Source: Desulfobacula sp.
Lineage (GTDB): Bacteria; Desulfobacterota; Desulfobacteria; Desulfobacterales; Desulfobacteraceae
Reading direction: 5' to 3'
Assembly (NCBI RefSeq): GCF_021107415.1
Contig: NZ_JAIOSW010000241.1
Span: forward strand, 1 to 6,722
Length of the DNA stretch: 6,722 bases
The position numbers and the translations under genes are program-made. How positions within the stretch are numbered: position 1 is the stretch's first letter; every line of letters starts with the position of its first letter. The notes beneath the pieces are model-generated. The model made no database searches, was not told the origin of the DNA, and saw only the letters and a program-made list of their open reading frames with translations. This document shows, one piece after another, positions 1 to 6,362 of the stretch.

Positions 1-1446
1 ATTTCAAGGCAGATCTGGTGGGGTCACAGAATTCCCGTCTGGAAATGCCCGGACTGTAATGAGGTGATTGTTGAAGAGAGTGATCCGACCCAGTGTCCTT
101 CCTGCGGATCAAAAAAGATTGCTCAGGAGACAGATGTGTTGGATACCTGGTTCTCAAGTGCACTCTGGCCGTTTTCAACCATGGGATGGCCGGAAAATAC
201 GGATCTTTTAAAGACATTTTATCCCACCAATGTGCTGGTAACCGGTTTTGATATTCTTTTTTTCTGGGTTGCCAGGATGATGATGATGGGGACTCATTTC
301 ATGGAGGATGTACCGTTTGATGATGTCTATATCCATGCCCTTGTCAGGGATGAGCATGGAAAAAAAATGAGCAAATCTAAGGGAAACGTCATTGATCCGT
401 TAAAAGTGATTGATGAATATGGTGCAGATGCGTTCAGGTTTACTTTGGCGGCTTTTGCGGCCCAGGGACGTGATGTCAAGATGTCTGAATCAAGGGTGGA
501 AGGATACCGCCATTTTGTCAACAAGCTTTGGAATGCATCACGATTTGCCCTTATGCATATTACAGAAAAAGATACAAAGATTGACTGTAAAAGGCTTAAT
601 CTGGCTGAAAAATGGATACTCTCAAGATGTGCTTATACCTCCCTTGCTGTAAAAGACGGCATTGAAAACTATAAGTTTAATGAAGCGGCATCAGCGGCTT
701 ACAAATTTGTATGGCATGAGTTCTGTGACTGGTTTCTTGAGACTGCCAAGCCTGCGCTTTATGAAAAAGAGGGTGTTCAAAGAAGGGATTGTGCAAGAAA
801 TGTTCTTTCGAAAATTCTGAAAGATATTCTGATTATACTTCATCCGTTTATGCCCTTTGTTACCGAAGAGATTTACAGCATCCTGCCGGCAACCAAAGGC
901 TCTGTTATGGCGGCGTCTTACCCCTATAATGAAAAAGAATATGAAACCAACAGGAATAAGGCCGTTGAAAAGGATATGGAATTTATTTTTGGTCTGATCA
1001 CAGGTATTCGGAATATCAGAAGCGAGATGAATATCCAGCCATCCATGAAAATCAAAGTGCTGGGACATACAGCAGATGAAAAAGAAAAAATTATTATTGC
1101 TGAAAATAAATCCATTATTGTAAATCTTGCAGCGCTTGAAAGTTTTTATTTTTCTAATGCAGACAACATCCCTTCCTCCAGTGCATCTTCCGTTACCGGG
1201 AACACTACCTGTTTTGTCTCCCTTGAGGGTGTTATTGATTTTGACAAGGAGATTAAACGGCTTGAAAAAGAACTTGAAAAAAATACCAAAGAGCTTTTGA
1301 TTGTTCAGAAAAGACTTAACAATGAAAGTTTCCTTGAAAAGGCACCGGAAGAAGTAATCCAAAAAGTTAAATCACAGCACACAGAGCTTGAAGAAAAGAA
1401 TAACAAGCTTAAAGAAAATCTTGAGAGAATACTCAGATTGAAGTGA
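1..1446 (+). CDS. valS: Valine--tRNA ligase, C-terminal part (5' end outside window)
   Basis: This class I aminoacyl-tRNA synthetase charges tRNA-Val with valine in the cytoplasm. The frame is open from base 1, so the gene begins upstream; 481 residues are visible, a little over half of a usual bacterial ValS (about 880-950). The visible part opens with the catalytic-core stretch ISRQIWWGHRIPVW. A Cys pair CPDC (visible residues 16-19) and a second pair CPSC (32-35) look like a zinc-binding knuckle. DVLDTWFSSALWPFSTMGWP follows, then KMSKS (122-126, bases 364-378), the ATP-binding loop. Next come the ValS-like NKLWNASRF segment and the anticodon-binding domain with HPFMPFVTEEIY. The last 65 or so residues are a Lys/Glu-rich coiled coil, the tRNA-binding arm typical of ValS rather than IleS. 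A GTG at 64 can open a shorter frame, but it falls inside the conserved core and is not a start. Nothing looks broken. nadC follows after 6 nt. Confidence 0.97.
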   Translation: MSRQIWWGHRIPVWKCPDCNEVIVEESDPTQCPSCGSKKIAQETDVLDTWFSSALWPFSTMGWPENTDLLKTFYPTNVLVTGFDILFFWVARMMMMGTHFMEDVPFDDVYIHALVRDEHGKKMSKSKGNVIDPLKVIDEYGADAFRFTLAAFAAQGRDVKMSESRVEGYRHFVNKLWNASRFALMHITEKDTKIDCKRLNLAEKWILSRCAYTSLAVKDGIENYKFNEAASAAYKFVWHEFCDWFLETAKPALYEKEGVQRRDCARNVLSKILKDILIILHPFMPFVTEEIYSILPATKGSVMAASYPYNEKEYETNRNKAVEKDMEFIFGLITGIRNIRSEMNIQPSMKIKVLGHTADEKEKIIIAENKSIIVNLAALESFYFSNADNIPSSSASSVTGNTTCFVSLEGVIDFDKEIKRLEKELEKNTKELLIVQKRLNNESFLEKAPEEVIQKVKSQHTELEEKNNKLKENLERILRLK

Positions 1447-1452
1447 TCGACC

Positions 1453-2283
1453 ATGAATACTATTGAAAATATAATCAAATTAGCTCTTTTTGAAGATTCA
1501 GGCCTTGGCGATATCACAACAGAATGTATTTTATCGAAATCTCTTCCAGGCATAGGCGTGATCGTTGCAAAAGAGCCATTTGTTCTTGCCGGAATTGAGG
1601 TGGCAACAAGGGTGTTCAAACTCTTAGATCCGGATTGTGAACTCAATTCTTCGTTTTCAGATGGTGATTCTATAAAAAAAGGGGAGGTTTTTTTTAAAGT
1701 CCATGCAGACCTTTTATCCCTTTTAAAAGGAGAGCGGGTGGCCTTAAATTTTTTACAGCGGCTCTCTGGAATTGCAACATTGACCCGTTCCTATGTAGAA
1801 GAACTAAGCTTTGAGAATGTCCGACTGACAGATACGAGAAAAACGACTCCCGGGTTACGCAGTCTTGAAAAAGAAGCAGTCAGAGCAGGAGGGGCTTTTA
1901 ATCACCGCATGTCCTTATATGACGGCATTTTGATCAAGGATAATCATATTGCTGTTGCAGGCTCTATCAAGAATGCAGTGGATGCGGTTAAAAACAGGAC
2001 CTCCCATTTGATGAAAATTGAGGTTGAAGTTTCAAATTTTGATGAAGTCAAAGCGGCGATTGATGCAGGAGTTGAAGTGATCATGCTGGATAATATGGAT
2101 TATGATCAGATGGCAGAAGCTGTAAAATATATTAAGGGCAGGGCAGTTGTGGAAGCATCCGGGAATGTCTCATTTGAAACACTGAACAAAATAGCTGCCA
2201 CGGGCGTAGATGTGATTTCCTGTGGCGCACTCACCCACCAGGCAAAATCGGTGGATATGAGCATGCGGATCAATACAGCCTGA
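1453..2283 (+). CDS. nadC: Nicotinate-nucleotide pyrophosphorylase (quinolinate phosphoribosyltransferase)
   Basis: NadC converts quinolinate and PRPP to nicotinate mononucleotide, CO2 and pyrophosphate, the last step of de novo NAD precursor synthesis. At 276 residues it is family length. The N-terminal EDSGLGDITTE (14-24), ERVALNFLQRLSGIAT (94-109), TRKTTPGLR (128-136), GGAFNHR (146-152) and IKDNH (161-165) are the standard active-site blocks supplying the Arg, Lys and His residues that bind quinolinate and PRPP. EVEV and VIMLDNM in the barrel strands, then VEASGNVS and SCGALTHQAKSVDMS near the C-terminus, complete the phosphate-binding side. The ATG start lies 6 nt after the valS stop. The Shine-Dalgarno is weak, so translational coupling to valS is likely and the two probably share a transcript. 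No nadA or nadB is nearby. The stop codon lies in a palindrome shared with the converging regulator gene. Confidence 0.96.
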   Translation: MNTIENIIKLALFEDSGLGDITTECILSKSLPGIGVIVAKEPFVLAGIEVATRVFKLLDPDCELNSSFSDGDSIKKGEVFFKVHADLLSLLKGERVALNFLQRLSGIATLTRSYVEELSFENVRLTDTRKTTPGLRSLEKEAVRAGGAFNHRMSLYDGILIKDNHIAVAGSIKNAVDAVKNRTSHLMKIEVEVSNFDEVKAAIDAGVEVIMLDNMDYDQMAEAVKYIKGRAVVEASGNVSFETLNKIAATGVDVISCGALTHQAKSVDMSMRINTA

Positions 2284-2292
2284 GTTCTCAGG
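2279..2292. other. Palindrome spanning the two converging stop codons
   Basis: CCTGAG-TT-CTCAGG forms a perfect 6-bp inverted repeat. The left arm contains the TGA of nadC (2281-2283) and the right arm contains the TGA of the opposite-strand regulator gene (complement of 2288-2290). A CAG/CTG pair beyond a 3-nt bulge could lengthen the stem. Neither strand has a U-tract after it, so it is not a convincing intrinsic terminator. It may be a weak bidirectional 3'-end hairpin or simply a by-product of tightly packed gene ends. Confidence 0.5.
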
Positions 2293-3196
2293 ATTCTGAA
2301 ACAATATAGGTTAATTTATTACGGCCGGTATCCTTTGATTGATAAAGGGCTTTATCGGATCGGCCGATAAATGATTTGAGATCTTCTCCTTTCACAAGTT
2401 CGGTGGCACCAATACTGATGGTGATTGATGCTTTTTTGCCCGGTTCCGGCTCAAATATTTGAGAGCCGATGTTGTCTTTTATTCTTGCTCCCACCACACA
2501 GGCCTTTTGAATCCTTGTCTCCGGCAAAAGAATGGCAAACTCTTCTCCACCATATCGATAGGCCGTGTCCATGGATCTCATACAGACTTTGATTGTTTTT
2601 CCAATCCTCATAAGGACCTCATCCCCTCCAAGATGCCCCCAGGTATCATTATATTTTTTAAAAAAATCAATATCCAGGATCAGCAATGACAGGGTGTGTG
2701 AATATCGGTTGTGCCGGTTGATTTCAGTTTTTATCTGGGAAAAAAAGTGTCGTGAGTTATAAAGTCCTGTCAAAGCGTCTGTAATGGCAAGTTTTTCAAG
2801 TTTTTTTAAGAGTTTTGCGCGTTCTTTTTTAAACGAGGCTTCCCTTAAAACTCTTTTAATTCGTAAATCCAGTTCTTCAAAACGAAACGGTTTGAAAATA
2901 AAATCGCTGGCCCCTGCCTGAACTGCTTCTTCGTATGAATACTCGGCACTGTAACCGGTCATGACCATGACATCAATGTCATATGATTTTTTTATCTCGC
3001 GTGTAAGTTCCAGCCCGTCCATGCCTTGCATCATAATATCCGTCAGGACAACATCTGCTTTAAACGAATTAAGTATTTCCAAGGCTTTATCTGCATTTAA
3101 AGCGCTTTTAACTTCATAATTCAAAATTTTTAGATATTCTTCTACAGATTCTTTAATCGCAACATCGTCATCAACAATCAGGATAGAATATGTCAT
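2288..3196 (-). CDS. Response regulator with GGDEF domain (probable diguanylate cyclase, PleD/WspR-like architecture)
   Basis: A 302-residue cytoplasmic signalling protein predicted to make cyclic di-GMP from two GTP when phosphorylated. Residues 1-120 are a receiver domain: acidic pocket D9-D11, phospho-acceptor D53 (LTDIMMQGMDG), T80 in VMTGYS, and K102 in FKPF. A charged helical linker (about 118-137) leads to a GGDEF domain starting at LAITDALTGLYNSRHF. It has the metal-binding DIDFFKKYND (175-184), GHLGGDEVL, and the active-site loop GGEEF (216-220). RSMD (207-210), five residues before GGEEF, matches the RxxD product-inhibition site. All catalytic positions look intact, so it should be active and feedback-inhibited. 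There are no membrane segments. The ATG is supported by GGAG 10 nt upstream (complement of 3207-3210). The cognate kinase is not in the window. The gene is divergent from lepA and convergent with nadC, so it is transcribed alone here. Confidence 0.93.
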   Translation of the reverse strand: MTYSILIVDDDVAIKESVEEYLKILNYEVKSALNADKALEILNSFKADVVLTDIMMQGMDGLELTREIKKSYDIDVMVMTGYSAEYSYEEAVQAGASDFIFKPFRFEELDLRIKRVLREASFKKERAKLLKKLEKLAITDALTGLYNSRHFFSQIKTEINRHNRYSHTLSLLILDIDFFKKYNDTWGHLGGDEVLMRIGKTIKVCMRSMDTAYRYGGEEFAILLPETRIQKACVVGARIKDNIGSQIFEPEPGKKASITISIGATELVKGEDLKSFIGRSDKALYQSKDTGRNKLTYIVSES

Positions 3197-3239
3197 GAAT
3201 TTTTTTCTCCAAGGTTATTTGCTATAGTTCGAGCTTTTC

Positions 3240-3268
3240 TTGACACCTTTTAATTCAATTGATAAATA
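3240..3268 (+). promoter_or_regulatory. Putative sigma-70-type promoter for lepA
   Basis: A perfect TTGACA (3240-3245) is followed after 17 nt by a poor -10, TAAATA (3263-3268), within an AT-rich stretch. The predicted start near 3275 would give a leader of about 55 nt before the lepA TTG. The -35 is strong and the -10 is weak; neighbouring AT-rich hexamers could serve instead. Confidence 0.45.
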
Positions 3269-3279
3269 TATAAAAATAA

Positions 3280-3308
3280 AATTTAGCTGTATACGTGGTA
3301 TTTGTCAA
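3280..3308 (-). promoter_or_regulatory. Putative sigma-70-type promoter for the REC-GGDEF gene
   Basis: On the minus strand, a perfect TTGACA (complement of 3303-3308) is separated by 17 nt from TAAATT (complement of 3280-3285), which matches the TATAAT consensus at 4 of 6 positions. The predicted start near 3273 would give a leader of about 75 nt. It overlaps the region that would be transcribed from the lepA promoter, so the two polymerase footprints should collide. Confidence 0.5.
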
Positions 3309-3319
3309 TATATTAGTTT

Positions 3320-3331
3320 GGAGAACCATTG
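3320..3331 (+). promoter_or_regulatory. Ribosome binding site and TTG start of lepA
   Basis: GGAG (3320-3323) sits 5 nt before the TTG at 3329-3331. An in-frame TAG at 3314-3316 blocks any earlier start, and the protein from this TTG begins MKLNIKNIRNFSIIAHIDHG, the normal LepA N-terminus. TTG initiation is therefore well supported. Confidence 0.85.
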
Positions 3332-5131
3332 AAATTAAACATAAAGAATATTCGAAATTTCAGCATTATCGCCCATATCGATCATGGGAAGTCAACGCTA
3401 TCCGACCGGCTGATCCAGCTTTCCGGTATTATCTTGGAAAGGGACATGAAAGACCAGATACTGGATACCATGGACATTGAAAGGGAAAGGGGCATTACTA
3501 TTAAAAGCCAGACCGTGTCTCTTCCATATACAGCTGCCGATGGCACCCAATACCTCTTAAACCTGATAGATACACCGGGTCATGTGGATTTTTCATATGA
3601 AGTATCAAGAGCGCTGGCATCCTGTGAAGGTGCATTAATACTGGTTGATGCAAGTCAGGGAGTTGAAGCTCAGACCCTGGCAAATTTATATCTTGCCATG
3701 GAACATGATCTTGAAATCATACCCGTGATTAATAAGATAGATCTGCCGTCTGCCGAGATTGACTGGGCCAGAGAGCAGATTGAAGAGGATCTGGGACTGG
3801 ATCCTGATGATGCCTTGTCGGTTTCTGCAAAAACAGGAGCCGGTGTGGATAAAATCTTCCAGGCCGTTGTGGATGGAATCCCCGCGCCTTTTACAAAGGA
3901 AGAGTCTGTTTTTAAAGCCCTGATATTTGACTCCCATTACGATGCATTCAGGGGAACCATCATTCATTTTAGAATTTTTGATGGCAGCATTAAAAAAGGA
4001 GATAAGATCCAGTTGATGTCCAATGATGCCCAGTACAAAGTTGAAGAGGTGGGATTGTTTCAAATAGAGCGAAAACCGCAAAAGGAACTTGTGGCAGGGC
4101 AGGTGGGATATTTTCTTGCAGGTATTAAAAATATCAGTGATGTAAAAATCGGGGATACCGTCACCATGGCTGATAAACGGTGCGATAAACCCATGGAAGG
4201 CTTCAGGGAACCGACACCGGTTGTTTTTTCTTCCATGTATCCGGTGGCATCTGATGATTACGAGGAACTTACCGATGCTTTGGAAAAATTTAAGCTCAAT
4301 GATGCCTCGCTGATCTATGAAAAAGACAGTTCCACGGCCCTCGGGTTTGGATACAGGTGCGGATTTCTGGGCCTTTTACATCTTGAAGTTGTCCAGGAAC
4401 GGCTTGAAAGGGAATATAATGTCTCTCTAATTTTAACATCTCCCTCTGTCATGTATGAGATTACCTATACGGACGGCACGGTAAAAATTATAGATAACCC
4501 GGTACAATACCCTGATCCGGCTGAAATCTCCCGGGTTCGTGAACCGTTTATTAATGCGTCCATCATCGTGCCGGACAAATACATGGGCAATGTTATGAAG
4601 GTTTGCCATGAATTTCGAGGGGTCAGCAATAATTACCAGTATTTAACCAGTAACCGTATGGAAATGAAATTTACGCTTCCCTTGGCTGAGGTGGTGTATG
4701 AGTTTTATGACCGGCTCAAAAGTGTTACCCAGGGATATGGGTCATTTGACTATGAGATTGCCGGATACCAGGAGACCGATCTTGTTAAGCTTGATTTCCT
4801 TATCAATGGTGAACGGGTGGATGCCCTGTCCCAGCTGATACACAGGGATAAAGCCGAAGCAAGAGCAAGGACGGCCTGTAAAAGATTAAGGGAAGAAATT
4901 CCCAGACAGCAGTTTAAAATACCCATCCAGGGCGCCATTGGAGGGAAAATTATCTCCAGGGAAACCATATCCGCATTTAGAAAAGATGTGACAGCCAAAT
5001 GTTACGGCGGTGATATATCAAGAAAACGAAAGCTTCTTGAAAAACAGAAAAAAGGCAAGAAACGAATGAAAATGGTGGGTTCTGTTGAGATTCCCCAGTC
5101 TGCATTTCTTTCTGTCTTAAAAACCGATTGA
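3329..5131 (+). CDS. lepA: Elongation factor 4 (LepA), ribosome-associated translational GTPase
   Basis: LepA binds ribosomes and hydrolyses GTP; it has been linked to back-translocation, recovery of stalled ribosomes and initiation or subunit assembly. At 600 residues it matches E. coli LepA (599). The GTPase domain is complete: P-loop AHIDHGKST (15-23), RGITI switch I (54-58), DTPGH (81-85) with the catalytic His85, NKID (135-138) and SAKTG (166-170). EF-G-like domains II and III follow, including RCGFLGLLHLEVVQERLERE, then an EF-G domain V-like part. The LepA-specific C-terminal domain carries GGKIISRETISAFRKDVTAKCYGGDISRKRKLLEKQKKGKKRMK (pieces between about 540 and 585), which distinguishes it from EF-G and TypA. 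It starts at TTG. The signal peptidase gene lepB, a common downstream partner, is absent; the next gene converges. It is probably monocistronic and ends at the hairpin at 5138-5178. Confidence 0.98.
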   Translation: MKLNIKNIRNFSIIAHIDHGKSTLSDRLIQLSGIILERDMKDQILDTMDIERERGITIKSQTVSLPYTAADGTQYLLNLIDTPGHVDFSYEVSRALASCEGALILVDASQGVEAQTLANLYLAMEHDLEIIPVINKIDLPSAEIDWAREQIEEDLGLDPDDALSVSAKTGAGVDKIFQAVVDGIPAPFTKEESVFKALIFDSHYDAFRGTIIHFRIFDGSIKKGDKIQLMSNDAQYKVEEVGLFQIERKPQKELVAGQVGYFLAGIKNISDVKIGDTVTMADKRCDKPMEGFREPTPVVFSSMYPVASDDYEELTDALEKFKLNDASLIYEKDSSTALGFGYRCGFLGLLHLEVVQERLEREYNVSLILTSPSVMYEITYTDGTVKIIDNPVQYPDPAEISRVREPFINASIIVPDKYMGNVMKVCHEFRGVSNNYQYLTSNRMEMKFTLPLAEVVYEFYDRLKSVTQGYGSFDYEIAGYQETDLVKLDFLINGERVDALSQLIHRDKAEARARTACKRLREEIPRQQFKIPIQGAIGGKIISRETISAFRKDVTAKCYGGDISRKRKLLEKQKKGKKRMKMVGSVEIPQSAFLSVLKTD

Positions 5132-5137
5132 TAGTAT

Positions 5138-5178
5138 GAAAGGCTGCAATATAGAGTTAACGGATGCCGCAGCCTTTC
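5138..5178 (+). terminator. Probable terminator after lepA, possibly bidirectional
   Basis: GAAAGGCTGC (5138-5147) and GCAGCCTTTC (5169-5178) form a perfect 10-bp stem around a 21-nt loop, 7 nt after the lepA stop. On the plus strand the 3' side runs into TTGTTCAATT, a moderately U-rich tail. On the minus strand the same stem lies 23 nt past the stop of the PEP-CTERM gene, but the tail there (ATACTATC) is poor. The large loop is not textbook. The stem symmetry and its place between converging genes still favour termination. Confidence 0.7.
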
Positions 5179-5201
5179 TTGTTCAATTGTTAAACTTTTA
5201 A

Positions 5202-6011
5202 TTATTCTTTTCTGCTAATTCTTGCAAGGCCCAGAAGCCCAAGTCCGAAAAGCATAATAGTTGCTGGCTCCGGAACAGGAGCTGCTTTAAAATTATCAAG
5301 TGCCCAAGTAGCTGGATTGTTATCAATAGAGTAGGCTCCGTAGTGAAGAAGCTGATTGTTTCCCCAGGTTCCCGTACCCCCATCGATATTAGAAATAGTA
5401 TCAGTTCCGCTGAAAATATATAATCCGATACTGGTATAGCCGGTTAAGACCTCGTAAAAAGACTGATTATTTGCAGCAGAGTTTGGCCAGCGGAAAAAAT
5501 TATTTGCTTCTAAATTAATCGAATGGGTTTCCCATCCACTAAGATCGTTGATATCAATACTTGCTGCTTGTGTTGAAACAAACATATTGTGAAGTCCTGA
5601 ATCCAGCTGATTGGAGATTACCCAGCGGGCATAGACATTGCCATCATCTCCGGAACTGCCATTTGCAATGGTTTCCCAATTAATAGTGCTGTAAATATCT
5701 GTCTGCAGTTGCATACCGGTAAGGTCCCCCAGGAATGTGTTACCTTTTATTCCCATCCAATAGGCACGTTCTTCAATCCCTTGAGCAGTTTGATAGATAT
5801 GACCGGTCGTATTGCCATACCCTGATCCTTGCCAGTTTGCAGGAGTATTCGCAAACAGTGTATCATAGAGTGGCCCACCAGATGGTCGACCTGCATATGT
5901 TTGTTCCCATCCCTGATTATTGTTATTAAAATCGTACGGTGCTGCAATAACGTTTCCAACGGCCAATAATAAAACAAGTGATAAACTTACTAAAAATAAT
6001 AGTCTTTTCAA
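5202..6011 (-). CDS. Secreted PEP-CTERM sorting domain protein
   Basis: A 269-residue exported protein (275 if the earlier TTG at 6029 is used). The N-terminus MKRLLFLVSLSLVLLLAVGNVIAAP is a classic Sec signal peptide: basic start, hydrophobic core, cleavage probably after VIA or IAA. The C-terminus is a complete PEP-CTERM tag: VPEP (246-249), a hydrophobic segment MLFGLGLLGLA, then basic RISRKE. In known systems this tag is handled by an exosortase, and such proteins are linked to exopolysaccharide and floc or biofilm surfaces. The mature part is Cys-free and rich in Asn, Gly, Ser, Thr and aromatics. The order WQGSG..GHIYQ..AYWMG..FLGDLTGMQLQTDIYS and, near the end, ATWALDNF loosely recalls laminin-B or jelly-roll beta-sandwich domains found in PEP-CTERM proteins; that is a suggestion only. 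The start was chosen because AAGGAG lies 9 nt before the TTG at 6011, whereas the TTG at 6029 would put that site inside the gene. A sigma-54 promoter lies upstream. No exosortase is in view. Confidence 0.92.
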   Translation of the reverse strand: MKRLLFLVSLSLVLLLAVGNVIAAPYDFNNNNQGWEQTYAGRPSGGPLYDTLFANTPANWQGSGYGNTTGHIYQTAQGIEERAYWMGIKGNTFLGDLTGMQLQTDIYSTINWETIANGSSGDDGNVYARWVISNQLDSGLHNMFVSTQAASIDINDLSGWETHSINLEANNFFRWPNSAANNQSFYEVLTGYTSIGLYIFSGTDTISNIDGGTGTWGNNQLLHYGAYSIDNNPATWALDNFKAAPVPEPATIMLFGLGLLGLARISRKE

Positions 6012-6026
6012 TGATTCATTCTCCTT
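6009..6026 (-). promoter_or_regulatory. Ribosome binding site deciding the TTG start of the PEP-CTERM gene
   Basis: On the minus strand AAGGAG (complement of 6021-6026) is followed by 9 nt and then TTG (complement of 6009-6011), giving MKRLLFLVS. The other in-frame start, TTG at 6029, directly follows an in-frame TAA and has the Shine-Dalgarno inside its own codons 2-3. An ATG only 1 nt after AAGGAG is out of frame and stops after three codons (Met-Asn-His). Confidence 0.75.
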
Positions 6027-6041
6027 CAATTAGTGTTTGTT

Positions 6042-6057
6042 CAAGTATAATTACTTG
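6042..6057. repeat. Inverted repeat in the PEP-CTERM gene leader
   Basis: CAAGTA (6042-6047), TAAT, TACTTG (6052-6057) form a perfect 6-bp inverted repeat. It lies about 10-25 nt after the predicted sigma-54 transcription start and 15 nt before the AAGGAG. It could be a repressor operator or an mRNA leader hairpin; the sequence alone cannot decide. Confidence 0.45.
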
Positions 6058-6076
6058 CTATCATAATTGTAGAATA

Positions 6077-6094
6077 TAGCAATTTATATGCCAA
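6077..6094 (-). promoter_or_regulatory. Sigma-54 (RpoN) -24/-12 promoter of the PEP-CTERM gene
   Basis: Read on the minus strand, TTGGCATATAAATTGCTA has the invariant GG (complement of 6091-6092) and GC (complement of 6079-6080) exactly 10 nt apart, as sigma-54 promoters require. The -24 block TTGGCA and -12 block TTGCTA match the consensus YTGGCACGRNNNTTGCW at most positions. Transcription should start near 6067, giving a leader of about 55 nt. No competing sigma-70 promoter is evident close to the gene. Sigma-54 control of PEP-CTERM genes is known in other bacteria, which supports the call. Confidence 0.8.
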
Positions 6095-6218
6095 ACATCA
6101 TTTTGTTAAAAGTTATTTACTCCAGATTGTCAGAATGGTCTATATACTTCAGTTTAAATCTGATCCATATAAGGTAATAAGGGTAATGAGACAAATTGTT
6201 TTGCTAAAAGAGGGAAAA

Positions 6219-6284
6219 TTTTTACATAGTTTTAGTACTTTTTTTACATAGTTTTATTACAATATTTTCACATAGTCCAATTTT
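6219..6284. repeat. Tandem ACATAG repeats, candidate enhancer (UAS) of a sigma-54 activator
   Basis: Two adjacent copies, 6219-6238 and 6241-6260, read TTTTTACATAGTTTTA(G/T)TAC and match at 19 of 20 positions, with a 22-bp period (about two helical turns). A third, degenerate copy keeps TTTTCACATAGT (6265-6276), with its ACATAG 24 bp after the second. The array ends about 127 bp upstream of the -24 element of the PEP-CTERM promoter and extends to about 183 bp, the usual range for enhancer-binding protein sites. Binding by the neighbouring activator is an inference. Confidence 0.6.
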
Positions 6285-6347
6285 ATTTCAGAGATAAATC
6301 CGTTCTACATCCATCTGAAACTCCATTCTCCTTGTTTATATATCTAT

Positions 6348-6362
6348 AGCAATAATATTGCT
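6348..6362. repeat. Short palindrome downstream of the activator gene
   Basis: AGCAATA-A-TATTGCT is a perfect 7-bp inverted repeat around one base, 61 nt after the stop of the activator gene. With no U-tract on the minus strand and an AT-rich stem it is a poor terminator; it could be a protein-binding site. Confidence 0.3.

Noticed and set aside
691..1362. Long open frame on the minus strand (223 codons) inside valS
   Set aside because: It is antisense to a complete, conserved valS frame, has low-complexity Phe/Lys/Asn-rich content and no recognisable domain. It is a shadow of an AT-rich coding region.
2351..2371. Perfect 8-bp hairpin TTTATCGG-ATCGG-CCGATAAA, about 70 nt past nadC, considered as the nadC terminator
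   Set aside because: It lies inside the GGDEF gene, where it encodes conserved residues (FIGRSDKALY), and has no U-tract on the plus strand. It could slow polymerase, but I cannot support it as a terminator.
3686..4081. 131-codon minus-strand open frame inside lepA
   Set aside because: It is fully antisense to the conserved LepA GTPase and domain II coding sequence, with no family resemblance.
6095..6115. Possible IHF site (ATCA-N5-TTA pattern near the sigma-54 promoter)
   Set aside because: It differs from the IHF consensus at two defined positions, too weak to report in AT-rich DNA.
6219..6284. CRISPR-like array
   Set aside because: There are only two good copies and one degenerate copy of a 20-bp unit, with spacers of 2-4 bp, so it is not a CRISPR repeat-spacer pattern.
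6288..6333. Tiny minus-strand frame (Met-Glu-Phe-Gln-Met..., 12 codons) preceded by AAGGAG
   Set aside because: The AAGGAG is only 1 nt from the first ATG, the peptide has no features, and a 12-codon frame is easily expected by chance in this AT-rich spacer.
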